64,000 nt of DNA, taken from the NCBI GenBank assembly GCA_018466975.1, contig CM031561.1, positions 5,022,001-5,086,000 on the forward strand. The letters are read 5' to 3'. The first letter of the stretch is position 1, and each line of letters starts with the position of its first letter. This DNA comes from Sparassis latifolia. Taxonomy: Eukaryota > Basidiomycota > Agaricomycetes > Polyporales > Sparassidaceae. Below are positions 48,240 to 59,100 of the stretch, piece by piece. The translations under genes and the position numbers were made by a program. The notes beneath the pieces were generated by a model. It worked only from the letters and a program-made list of their open reading frames with translations. It did not search any database and was not told the origin of the DNA.

Positions 48240-48900
48240 GTTGACTGTACGTAGGTGTAGAGTGATGAAGAGGGTTTGAGGGAGTTTGAAAACCCGCAGT
48301 CCAGAACACCTGTATATATACCTCAACGCCGGCGGCGGATTCGCACCCTCGTTGCCATTGCGCGTGTTCACTAACAACGAGAAACTGATCTCACCTGATG
48401 TCATTAGCACGCTGAATGTGGAGTCATCGCCTTGCACCAGTGATGGCCTAGTGATGAGCGGTGTTCCTTGCTCCCGGGTATTGTCCGTGCCAATTGATAA
48501 CTGGACAAATATCTCCACTTGGTTGAGGATGTTCCCTCAACTTAAACCATACCCATTGCAGAAGTTGCATGATATTGCACGGTGGAAGCGCCTTAGAGCG
48601 TCATCCAGAAGTTGGTGGATGGATGGTTATCTGACCCGCGATAACATAGCCGCGACCCAGTGCCATTTCCGCATCTTGGTATGCTTTTTGCATGTATTAA
48701 GCTGCATTGAGCAGTCCTTCGATATTCGGCTGATATGGTAGTAGTGGTCCAACAGCAGGAAGGCTGATCAGATACGCAGCATCTCGGAGGCGTTGAATCC
48801 CTTGAAGATGTAGATTCAGCCATGGTCCAAGTATATACCGATAAACGGTCACGACATGAGTAATGTTACAATAACCTTCCATGGTTCGTACAGCTTACGG
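48240..48900. other. Intergenic between DUF3759 gene and amidase
   Basis: Contains the minus-strand promoter of the DUF3759 gene and the 3' flank of the amidase. No other gene is seen. Confidence 0.5.
48313..48320 (-). promoter_or_regulatory. TATA box of the DUF3759 gene
   Basis: TATATATA (palindromic, read on the minus strand) lies about 75 bp before the ATG at 48239, consistent with a strong inducible promoter. Confidence 0.6.
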
Positions 48901-50943
48901 TCAATCGTCGGCATTGTACAACACATACCCCTTTCCGTCGCCCTTCAGCAGTTTCTCGATGATCTTCATGCCTTCCAGCACTTTCTCTTCTTCGAGGCGC
49001 TTCCCAACGACCTGCACGCCGACGGGCAGACCGTGCATCCGGTCCGCGTCGTACATCTGGTACGAGCCCGCTTCGATCGCATTCCTAGGTTTGAACGACG
49101 AAAGCGCGTCTCGCGCTCTGTCTACGTGCGTTACGGGCAAGACGCCCGCCGAGTAGTCGAGCTGCGGCAGTACTCAGCACCAGACACTCCGAGGGAGCGA
49201 AGATATGGAGACGCACTATGTTGAAGAGGAACGTGTACCCACACGCCTTGAACCCCTCCTTCATCCCCCCATGCGGTACCGCGGGGAGGGCATTCGGCAC
49301 CGTCAGCACGAAGTCGAGCGCCTCGTCGCGCATCATCGCGAACCAGCGCTCGCGGTACCCCTCCCGCCGTGCGATGAGCGCGAGGTATTCCTCAATGCTC
49401 TTCTCGTACCAGCTCTCGATGAGTCCCGCGTACACCTCATCCCGGCGAATGTGCCTCAGGTACCACGCGTAGAGGCTCTTCACAAAGCGCGGCATACGGA
49501 ACATCAACCGTGCTTGATGCACCCCCGGGTCGTTCGTCTCGTTGAAGCGCATCGGCTGCATACACGTTTTACCTAGACAAGATCTATTATCATAGCAGAC
49601 CCACTCAAGTGCAAGTGACGTACTGCCGTCCGCTAGAAGTAGCTGAGAGGATATTTGGAGTGCTTCGTATGGACTGGGAGGGTCTCTGAAGAACCATAGG
49701 TGATCAGCAAAAAAAACGGGGGGTGATATTATTCTACTAACATAGCCACGACCTCATGCTTGTGAGCCTCCAACGTCGATACCACCTCTTGCAATGCCCG
49801 ACGGCACGCAGGGGATGGAGTAACCACACCTGATGGTTATGTTGGTGATGAAAATGTACGAGATGCTAGCGGACAGACCATCGTCCCATATCACACCCCA
49901 CCGTATCGGCTTCGAGCCTAACAAATCGATTTCGCGCCAGGGGATGGGTAAGCACTACTTAGAGGTGCAGGTTATTTCATGTTCCTGCATAGAAGACTCT
50001 GTAACTTACAGAATGATCATACTCCCACGGCTTCATGCTGACAATCGCACGCCAGAAAGTCTCCAAGTCTTCCAGCGTCCTCGTCATCGGTGAATACACA
50101 GCAGGAATAGCCTCTTGCCCAGGCATACTGGTGGGATTGCCGGTTTTTAAGAACCGATGCATAGACGCCTTGATCGTGTAGACTCCGGAATAGTGTCTGC
50201 CGAAATATACTGGATTGTAGTGGTTCATCGTATCACAGTAGAGAGAGGAACTCACGCTGGGGCACGCACGGAACCTGCAACGTCTGTTCCGATCCCAAGA
50301 CGAGAGCCACCATAGGCGAGCAGCGCAGCTTCTCCGCCAGTCGATCCACCGGGCGAATACCTTTTATTATGTGGGTTCGTCGTGACGCCGAATACATCGT
50401 TAGCCGATTCAAATGAGAGCAGCGTTATCGGCACGTTCGTTTTGACGAACGGAACCGCACCCGCATCACGCAAGAGCCGCACAAGCGCGCAGTCTTTCTG
50501 CATCGGCTTGCCCACCCACGCCGAGTACCCGATACACGAGTCAAAGCCCGTGATGGCGGCCGTGTCTTTCAGGCTGACAGGCATGCCCGCAAGAGGTCCC
50601 TGCGTGTTGCAGTTCTTCGCCCATCCCTCCGCCTTGGAGATGAGGACCTCGGTCAAGCAGTTCGTCTCTGCGTGCGCTTTCAGCGCCTTCTTGCCGTAGG
50701 CCAGTAGAATGTCAGACGGGTCGAGAGACCCTGCCTGCACGTTTGCGACGACTTCTGCGACAGGTAGGGCGAGAATGCCCTTATCTGCAGGCGTAAGAGC
50801 ACTGTGATAAGAGGGGGGAAGGTTCTGAATGCGCTCTTGACGCTCCCGCTGCTTGGCAACGCTACGAATGCTCTCAGGCGCGTGAACTTTAGAAATGTCA
50901 TCCGAACTCACCAAGCGCGACGGTGTGCGAGAAACGAGAACAT
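48901..50943 (-). CDS. Amidase-signature hydrolase (acetamidase/fatty-acid amide hydrolase type)
   Basis: The start is placed at the ATG 50943: a 32-nt exon (MFSFLAHRRA) splices over a 50-nt intron to VAKQRERQERIQNLPPSYHS. The amidase signature is complete. The catalytic lysine is in GMPVSLKDTA, the cis-serine in YSPGGSTGGEAALLA, and the nucleophile in GIGTDVAGSVRAPA. Downstream exons encode TIKASMHRFLKTGNPTSMPG, PIPWREIDLLGSKPIRWGVI, a helical insertion (GVHQARLMFRMPRFVKSLYA), ALPAVPHGGMKEGF and the end MHGLPVGVQVVGKRLEEEKV. Length of about 560-570 residues suits the family. It hydrolyses amides to acid plus ammonia; the substrate cannot be told from sequence. About eight exons, all apparently open. 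Confidence 0.85.
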
Positions 50944-51748
50944 CGTTGGAGGAGTGTTACTTGGTCAAGCCGAACTTGAGGCCAGGCGAACAGAGTCGGT
51001 TGTAGGCCCAGTGATAAGGGCAGATAGAGCGGACTGTTGGACGACCCAGAGTAATCATGGGAATACGCCAAACAACACAGCTCGCCAAGATCCACTACCT
51101 CTCACACAGAATCGCATTCTTTTCGAGGAGGCGCTCATGAAGAGGATTCGAAGGCCCAGAAGATCACGCGCACCGCTGGAGCAAAATGGAGATGACTTCG
51201 GCCCGTGTTTCGACCCAACTGTTCTTCTTGTTCCCATATACATACACCATCAGAAGTAGCATGCAGTGCAAGTTGACTGTCCGAGTCGGAGTGGAGTATA
51301 CGATGTAGATTAGATTAGATGCACCGTTCAACAATCGTATCTGATAAATGTTCACTCACGAGTCAGGTTCATACTTAGTAAGTACCAACGCTTATGTTGA
51401 TCCCCGCAGTATTGGACTGTCAGAAAAGATCATAAGCGCAGCATTATCAACGAGTTGCGCAGGGTGCAGTACTGTAGTCGTTACTGCGGCGAGCCAATCG
51501 GTGCGCAGTCACGTGGAACAGAGGGGCCGGAAATTTCGCGCAGTCTCCAAGTATCCTTTATCCTGCACTGCGACACAGCTTTCTTGGCAAGCATTCATCA
51601 TTGTGAGTATGGTCTCTACCAGTGTCAAAGAAGGCGGGAGACTGACTGCGCTTACCCAACTCATACCGGGCGCAGGCCATCAGGTGTATAACTCAGGCAG
51701 CGCGCCGTCACAGCTCTGTGATCCTACTATCCTACGCTCTCAATCACT
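50944..51748. other. Divergent intergenic region, amidase and fimbrin promoters
   Basis: Shared upstream region of two divergent genes. A short TTAGA/GATTA run occurs near 51307-51320. No gene seen. Confidence 0.5.
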
Positions 51749-54076
51749 ATGGACGCACTGAGGTTGCGCAAGAAGTACCCAGAAGTCTCTCAAGATGAGA
51801 TGTTCGATTTCATCAACCGCTTTAAGTCGGTCGTTCACGTTGAATCCGCGCGCGGACCAGCTGACACCCATGCAGTACGATTTCGACCAATACACCAGGC
51901 AGAATCGACAAGACGGATGTGCTGCAGGCGTTGCAGGCCAACGGAGAGTCATATGATCGTGCACGAGAGACGCTGAAGCACGTCAGTGTGGATGCGAGTG
52001 GAAAGCTTGAGTTGGAAGATTGGGTCGAGGTGCGCATACATGCATGTCTCTGCGGGCATCCATTCTGACATACTAGGGGACAGTTGAACGTAAAGTTAAG
52101 ATCGCAGGCACCCTCGTCTGGGCTGCAGACGAAAGCCGGGAAGGTAACGGTACATGGCTCGAACGCAAACGTGAGCCATACGATCAACGAAGACGAGCGC
52201 GCGGAATTTACGAATCACATTAACCTCGTACGTATGTGATTGGCGCCGTCGCCATCCTCAAGAGCGGTTACTGAACCTGTGTCCAACAGGTTTTGGATGG
52301 CGATGCGGACGTCGGCTCGCGCATTCCGATACCGACGAACACGATGCAGCTCTTCGACGAGGTGCGGGACGGGTTGATCCTGTGCAAACTGATCAACGAC
52401 TCGGTGCCAGACACAATTGATATGCGTGTGCTAAACAAGCCTGCCCCACGCAAGCCGCTGAACGCATTCCAGATGACAGAGAACAATAACATCGTGATCA
52501 CGTCCGCGAAGGCGATAGGGTGCTCAGTGGTCAACATCGGATCGTCGGACATTGCGGAGGGAAGGGAGCATTTGATTCTCGGTCTGATCTGGCAGGTCAT
52601 TCGTCGCGGGCTACTCGCGCAGGTGGACATCAAGCTGCACCCAGAGCTGTATCGGCTATGCGAGGACGGCGAAACCATCGACGACTTGTTGAGGCTCACG
52701 CCGGACCAAATCTTGTTGAGATGGTTCAACTACCATCTCAAGCAGGCGGGCTGGAATCGCAGGGTGAACAACTTCAGCCGAGACGTCTCCGACGCCGAGA
52801 ACTACACTGTGCTGTTGAATCAGCTTAAGCCGGACCTGTGTTCGCGCGCTCCATTGCAGACGCGGGACGTGCGCGCTCGCGCAGAGCAGGTACGCGTCAT
52901 ACAGCTTCTGACCCAGCTCTCGCTGACAGATCGCAGGTGTTGCACAATGCGGACGCCATCGGCTGCCGCAAATATCTGACGGTCGGCTCACTTGTAGCCG
53001 GGAACCCGCGGCTGAACCTCGCGTTCGTTGCGAATCTGTTCAACAACTACCCTGGGCTCGAACCCCTGGACGAACAGGAGGCGAAGGATTATGGCGTGGT
53101 CGAGGACTTCGACGCGGAGGGCGAGCGGGAGGCACGCGTGTTTATGCTCTGGCTGAACTCGCTTGGTGTCGAGCCCGGCGTGTTCAACCTCTTCGAGAAC
53201 CTCAAGGATGGGCTTGTCATCCTCCAGGCGTTTGACAAGGTGTTGCCCGGCAGCGTCGTCTGGCGTCGGGTCAGCAAGCCCAGAGCTGGCTTCCAGGCAT
53301 CGAATAGCTACTCCGCCGGTGGTACGGGCGAAGAGGAGGAAGATATTGGCGTGACGCCGAACCAGTCCAATCTGTCGCGCTTTAAGCAAGTAGAAAATTG
53401 CAACTACGCCGTCGACCTCGCGAGGCAGAACGGTATGCATATGGTCGGCATCCAGGGCGCGGATATCACAGACGGGACGAAGACTCTTGTGCTTGGGCTT
53501 GTATGGCAGCTCATGCGGTAAGCCTTGGGTAATCGGTTCTGTCTTCAGTTGCACTCATGCGTATCTATACTAGCATGAACATCACCAAGACCCTCTCCTC
53601 CCTCTCCAAGTCGGGACAAGGCAGACCTATCAGCGACACAGAGATTCTTAAGTGGGCAAACAGCACCGCGCAGAAGTCGAGGCCAGGCGTTAAGCCTATC
53701 CGGTCGTTCAAAGACCCGTCGCTCACGACCGGCCTTTTCTTCCTCGATCTTCTGGAAGCTCTCCGTCCAGGTATCGTGGACCCCACTTTGGTGATCGGCG
53801 TCAGCGACCATGGTGACTACGAAGAGCGGCGGCAGAATGGTAAGTTAGGCGTGCACCACAGTTGGCTGTGATCCTGACATTTATGATGATAGCGAAATTG
53901 GCGATCTCGATCGCAAGAAAGATGAACACGTTGATCTTCCTCGTTCCAGAGGACATCGTCGATGTTCGTCCTCGCTTAGTATGTATCCATCGCCCTTTTC
54001 TTCACCAAATGTACTCAGTCTTCCTTTGCAGCTCATGACGTTCGTGGGCAGCTTGATGGCGATCGCCAATGAATAG
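51749..54076 (+). CDS. SAC6: Fimbrin (plastin), actin-bundling protein
   Basis: The N-terminal EF-hand-like region (MDALRLRKKYPEVSQDEMFD, then DKTDVLQALQANGESYDRAR) is followed by four calponin-homology domains. CH1 shows FTNHINLVLDGDADV and LFDEVRDGLILCKLINDSVP. CH2 shows ADIAEGREHLILGLIWQVIR-type sequence and LLRWFNYHLKQAGW. CH3 shows EREARVFMLWLNSLGVEPGV. CH4 begins TEILKWANSTAQKS and ends LIFLVPEDIVDVRPRL, then LMTFVGSLMAIANE. About nine exons; the first junction (near 51825/51903) uses a weak donor and is tentative. Fimbrin cross-links actin filaments in patches and cables at the cortex and is normally a single-copy housekeeping gene. It looks intact, at about 650 residues. Confidence 0.92.
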
Positions 54077-54883
54077 GTGTCAGTCTTTATGTTTCCGGCA
54101 TAAGCTCAAGTTCAGTGCTCAGTTAACCAGGACAGTATGAAGTTGTACCAGAATCATGTTGTAATCGAAAGAGGAGAAAGGCAATTCCATGGAGGTATTA
54201 TACAGATCGAATGAAATAATGTTCGCTGTCTACACGGATCCTCGTCAAGGTGTGAACCGGTCTTGTCAGTTGAAATCTACCCGACGGACTCTAGTTGGTA
54301 CACTAGTATATGATGCAAGTCCTGTCTTATACAATCTAAAAGTACGTGACCTAATCCCTGAACTTTACATTGTTACACTATTTTCTATCCCTATTATTGT
54401 TAAATTAGAGTTGGACGAGAGGCTGCATGTGTCGCCCAAGCCCTTTCAACATATGAAAATGTTTGCTTTCAGTCAGCACAGCGTTCCCGAAATTTCACCC
54501 AAGGAAATGAATGCTGCCGCGGTCAGCCCCACACACTAACACGTATCATGTGTGGGCGTATGTCGTGGCTGTAGCCGCAAGGGGAATCAGCCCAGCGACG
54601 TTCAGAATGGTATGTCCCATCGCTCCCACAATCACCAGCAGACGCTTCTCTGCGCGGTTGAGACGGAGGCTCGGATTCGCTGTAATCCACAAGGGAGAAT
54701 ACGCCAGTGCTGTCAAGCACTTCGAAGGACTGCAAAGATTGGAGAGCATGGCGCAGTACCTCAACGAGCTCGCGATAGCCGTATACGAGCGCGGGCATCC
54801 CAAGGAAGCCAAGGAGAATCGTGTGGCGTCGCTCCGATTCTTTCGGTGGACAACCTGACAGCGGTCGGCGACTGTCTCCGCAG
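54077..54883. other. Intergenic, no gene seen
   Basis: Open frames at 54.5-54.85 kb on both strands overlap each other and show no motif. The 5' exon of the Mpv17-family gene may lie here but was not identified. Confidence 0.4.
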
Positions 54884-55460
54884 TTTGGGCTTCACTATGT
54901 TGAAGCTGAGATACCGTCGGATCTCACACAGTGCGCGACGTCTGCTGTCCTCTTTGGTAGTGGCGATGTTATTGCCCAACAGGCGTTTCAGCAGAAGGGG
55001 AGGGAGTACAACGTGCTTATCCGTACGCGTGCTCTTACGATTCGCCTTCTGAGTTATTTTGTGAATGCAGTTCGCGCGGACCGCACGGCTCGCATTCTTA
55101 TGGCGGTGAGTGCCGCGTTCGATGCTTCTGCTGTGTGCTCATGCGCGACGTGCCAGGTGGGATATTCGGGCCCCTGCTCACCAAGTGGCTCCAGCTCCTC
55201 AACCGCATCACCTTCCCCTCACCCATCACGGGCGTCATCTACAAGGCACGCCCGTCCCTTCCCATCGTTCCTCCGAGGCTAATCTCGCGCATAGGTATGG
55301 ATGGACCAGACGATGTTCACCCCAGGTGCGCGGAGCCTCTCCTCATACTCTACCTGTCCATCGCTGATTGAGCCCGACAGCGGTCATCGGCATCTTCTTC
55401 GGCTCCATGATACTCCTCGAGGGCAAAGGCATCGCCCAAGCGCAAGAGCGCATCAGCGAC
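54884..55460 (+). pseudogene. Mpv17/PMP22-family membrane protein, truncated and frameshifted
   Basis: Exons near 54884-55012, 55071-55105, 55157-55245, 55295-55325 and 55381-55460 encode TQCATSAVLFGSGDVIAQQA, then FARTARLAF, IFGPLLTKWLQLLNRITFPS, VWMDQTMFTPG-like sequence and IGIFFGSMILLEGKGIAQAQ. These are the Mpv17/Sym1 signatures of small four-helix mitochondrial or peroxisomal membrane proteins. The frame of exon 2 does not match exon 3; one extra T around 55098-55100 would explain it. The third intron starts with GC rather than GT. The conserved last exon (NW-containing end) is missing after 55460, where remnants of the opposing BRCT gene begin. Confidence 0.7.
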
Positions 55461-55499
55461 GTGCGTCCCCCTCCGTTCACCCAGAGACACGCGCTTCGC

Positions 55500-57640
55500 A
55501 CCGCTCTCAGGCTTGCAACGAGGCTTTCCTATAACAGCCAATGAGAAGTCTTCCTCGGAGGAGGACTCGCGTTTCCTCTTCCCCGAACTCTGCCGCGCGC
55601 CCCCCGCCACAACCGCCTTCCCTTTTTTCTTCACTGGCTGCTCCTCCTGCTCTTCCGCCCCATGCACCTCCGCTGCACCCGATGCACGCTTCTTACCCCT
55701 ACCTTACCGGGCTCCCTCATCAAGAGCGCCCACGCCGGCGCTCTTGCTTTCATCCTTCTCCTCAGCCTCCCACACGGAGCGCACCGTACTCTTCTTCATC
55801 TCCTTCTGGAAGTTAATCACGTCCGGCATGATCTCCTCGTGCAGCTTCCCCGTCGCCTTCGTCGCCGCTGAGCGCCTCGACGGCGTGCGCATCAGCGCTG
55901 CCGGCACGGGGGCAGTGGTGATAGTAGTGCTGTCCTCTGTGGGAGGCTGGAAGGACACGGATGAAGCAGCGCGCTTGGCGAAGCCCGACGGCCGTCCCCG
56001 TTTGGTCGGGAACTGCACGGATGCTTCTGGTGCGGCGGCGCGGACGGACTCCGTCCTACCTAAGGCGCTCTTCGCCGGCGGGCCCTGCACGGATTTCTTC
56101 GACTCCGGGGAGACGTACACTGAGGCGGCGGTGGTTCGAGCGGGCCGACGCCGCGCTCGAGGAGGCCACCAAAGTCAACTCCCGGCGGGAAGCAGAGATA
56201 TTTTTCGCGTGCGGGCGTCGGCGTGCGCCAGTGCACGAAGGCGTCCTCAAGCCAGGTGTGGTTCACGAGGGGGATTGACCTGGATAGTGCTTTCGCTGTC
56301 TTCGTGCCGCCGACGCTGTGATGGTAGCGTGAGTGATGAATGAGGGGACGAAGGAAGGGATGAGCGGATGAGGGACATACTATGCGGCGATGACGATCGT
56401 GTTCGTGTTGGACATGCTTGCGGTGAACTTGCCGTCCATGGTGGAGACCAACTTCTTGAGATACTCGCGATCTTTACCGGTGTAGTTCGTGATAGTGATA
56501 GACTAATTGAACAGTGGTTAGAATCTTTCAGGCGTCGATAAATGGTGACACTTACATGCTCCGCAAATCCCTCAGGAGCGCCCTTAGGTATCGGATAGTG
56601 CAACAATTTGTCCGTAGGGCGGGAGGGTGCGCCCGTGGACCGCACATGCCACAGCCACGTCATGCTGCCGATCGTCTTCTTTGCCTTAAATGCCTTTCTC
56701 AGAGGAGTTAGTGGTTCAGCTCCTTTGCACAAAGATAGGCGACGCCCACCCTGTATCGCGTGATGAGCACGTCCGCCTGCTGGACCTGCCTGGCCTCTTC
56801 CTGCGCGATGTCGAGTGGCGTCCCAGATCCGATCAGACTGAGGGGTACTATGACATCGCCCTCACGGCGGATGCCTTCCTCATGAGCGTCCCGCTGGCTC
56901 GCAGAGAGCTGCAGGGAGGCGCTGAGCAGAATGCGCAGGCCATTTCAGATGTTGCGCGGCGGCACGGGAAAGTCGGCGATCGAACGACGAGGCGAGCGCC
57001 GTCTCGTAGAAACGCTTCTTCTCGCTAGACAGACGGTACGGCACGTCGGGCACGGCGCCGTCCGTACTCGTCTCGGGTTTGAAGACGCGAGGGTAGGGCC
57101 ATTCGCACTCGTCAGTGGGAAGGCCGCGAATTCCCAGACGTACAGTATCGTCGAACCAGTGCGGGACGAGTACGCACATGCCAGTCTTGTCGCGGTAGTG
57201 CATCGCAGTCTCGGACTTAGCGCTCCCCGGCGAGAGTGCGAAGATGTGCGTGACGTCGCGCGTGAGCGCAGTACGCCACCGTCCGCCAAGCGATATGATT
57301 CCAGCTGAGAGGAGCTCGAGGTCGGCTGGAGAAAGATCTGTCGCGGTCGCTGTGATCCTCGAGAAGAGATTGGCGGGTAGTGCTCGGCCGGCTGCAGTTT
57401 ACCAAGAACGAACGAGCGGTCTACCCATGTAGGTATAACTTGCTGAACCTTTTCCTTGTCCGGTATCTCCTCGAGGACGTCGTCTGAGGGCGGTGTGAGG
57501 GTGATGAAGTGGGTTAAGGACGGGTCATCGAGTGGCACGTCGGACGCCCCCTCATCATCGAGGACCTCCTTGAGCTGATCACGAATGCTGCTGAGAATGC
57601 TGATGGAAGCATAGTAAGAGACGTCGGGGAAGATGTGACT
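55500..57640 (-). pseudogene. BRCT-domain protein, Rtt107/Brc1-like, disrupted
   Basis: Read from about 57640 downwards: FPDVSYYASISILSSIRDQL, PTWVDRSFVLGKLQP, then in another frame TATATDLSPADLELLSAGII, LGGRWRTALTRDVTHIFAL and CVLVPHWFDDTVRLG (first BRCT pair). RILLSASLQLSASQRDAHEE and QADVLITRYR follow, then KTIGSMTWLWHV, SNTNTIVIAAY, SIPLVNHTWLEDAFVHW and the linker KLHEEIMPDVINFQKEMKK. Damage: a frameshift after LQPAEHYP (about 57385), a second near 56985, and a TGA in place of the expected tryptophan codon at about 56945. The C-terminal BRCT pair of the family is absent past about 55500. The protein family scaffolds repair complexes at damaged replication forks. Some single-base shifts could be sequencing errors. 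Confidence 0.8.
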
Positions 57641-57760
57641 CGGAAGCCATGCGGGGGAACGTGGGCGGTGACGGACGCGTACACGAGGCGCGTGACCCGT
57701 CGCGCCGCCGTCACGCAGGTCACACGCCTCCTCCGAGCGCTGTCTGGGACGCCTGCGACG

Positions 57761-58792
57761 ATGGCGCCCAGCAAGGCTAGGCGTGCTTCACACCGTGCTG
57801 CAGTGCACTCGCCCTATTTCCCGGCGCCGCCTGTTCGTCGACGACGCGAAAAGTCTCCCGAAATTCTGTACACATCTGCTTATTTCTCGCCTGAACGCGT
57901 GCAAAAGACCTCCCTCGACAGCGGTACGGCTCCGGAAGGCCAGCCTACAGAATACCAGTCCCTTCTCGAACTCCCTGGGTTTAAGTACTACAGTCAGGAC
58001 TTCCTTTCAGCCTTCGAGGAGCTGTACTTTGCAAAGCCCATACTCATTCAAGGTGAGTGACGGATTCTTCTCGGTCGCTGGGCCCTGAGTTCATCATGGC
58101 TTTCAGATTATGTTGCACATGATCCGTGGAAAGTCTTGTGCGCCGTCATGTTGCTCAACAAGACAACAGGAGCAAAGGCGGTCCCGGTGTTCTTCAACCT
58201 CATGAAGATATGGCCGACACCTCGGGATTTCGCCGTAGGTTGGGAGAGTCTGTTCTGCTTCCATGCTGCACGACTTACCATTTCCAGCCCCCCAGGATGC
58301 AGTGGAGGAAATTATCAGGACACTCGGACTGAGTAATATACGCTCAGAACGGCTGATCACCTTATCTCGAATGTACATAAACGATCCTCCCAGGCCCGAC
58401 CTCCTGCGCAAATCGAGGTGCAAGACAACCTCGTATAGTTCCGTAGGAGCCAACGGCGGCCAACATGTGGTTGCTGAACAGACAGATTATAAGCGGACAC
58501 CTGTCTCTCACTTTCCTGGATGCGGTCCATACGCGCTCGACTCATGGCGCATCTTCTGTGCCGGTGACGAGGAATGGAAGTCTGTGCTGCCAAAGGACAA
58601 AGAGTTGAAAAGGTTCCTTGTGAGTTCTCTTTGCCTGTGTGATCGTTCTTCTCACGAACGATCACCACCATTCGGAAGCGCTGGAAATGGGCATACGAGG
58701 AGTTTCGCCAGTGGGATCCTGAACTCGGCCCCGGCAACGTGATCACACTGGATTATGTTCGGGATATGACGGCGCTGTTGTCGAGTGAGTAG
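57761..58792 (+). CDS. MBD4-type mismatch DNA glycosylase (HhH-GPD), right copy
   Basis: Exons 57761-58052, 58107-58234, 58296-58619 and 58679-58792 join in phase to 285 residues. The N-terminus is short and basic, with no methyl-CpG-binding domain. The catalytic domain follows MBD4 closely: HDPWKVLCAVMLLNKTTGAK, then LGLSNIRSERLITLSRMYIN, then HFPGCGPYALDSWRIFC and EEWKSVLPKDKELKRFL. The helix-hairpin-helix glycines and the catalytic Asp in ALDSWRIFC are present. MBD4 proteins remove T or U mispaired with G, chiefly at deaminated methyl-CpG, in base excision repair in the nucleus. Intron 3 contains an 8-bp hairpin. A predicted nuclease-like gene converges on it. Confidence 0.9.
58640..58662. 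repeat. Hairpin inside glycosylase intron 3
   Basis: GATCGTTC is followed seven bases later by GAACGATC, a perfect 8-bp inverted repeat within the 59-nt intron. The same structure is kept in the left copy (about 11007-11029), which could bring the splice sites together. Confidence 0.6.
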
Positions 58793-59100
58793 TAAACCTC
58801 ATACTGGACACATTTCGGCGGCAGCCCTGCCACTATTCGATACCTCGATGCTATCTGTCTTTTCCACCATTTCTCGCATGTCGCAATGCTTTCGTGTAAC
58901 ATATAGTCGCCGTAATGTACATCTGTTATTCATACACATCCTACATATCAAAACATCAAAGTGAAGGAGCATATGCGATATCGAGAATGAGAGCATAGGA
59001 ATGCAGCAACATCGATAACAACCTCAAAGACAGCATGAGAGCATAGCAACATCGAAATTCACTCGGACGAGGGGCACGATTCGACTCAGACATCTGTGCA

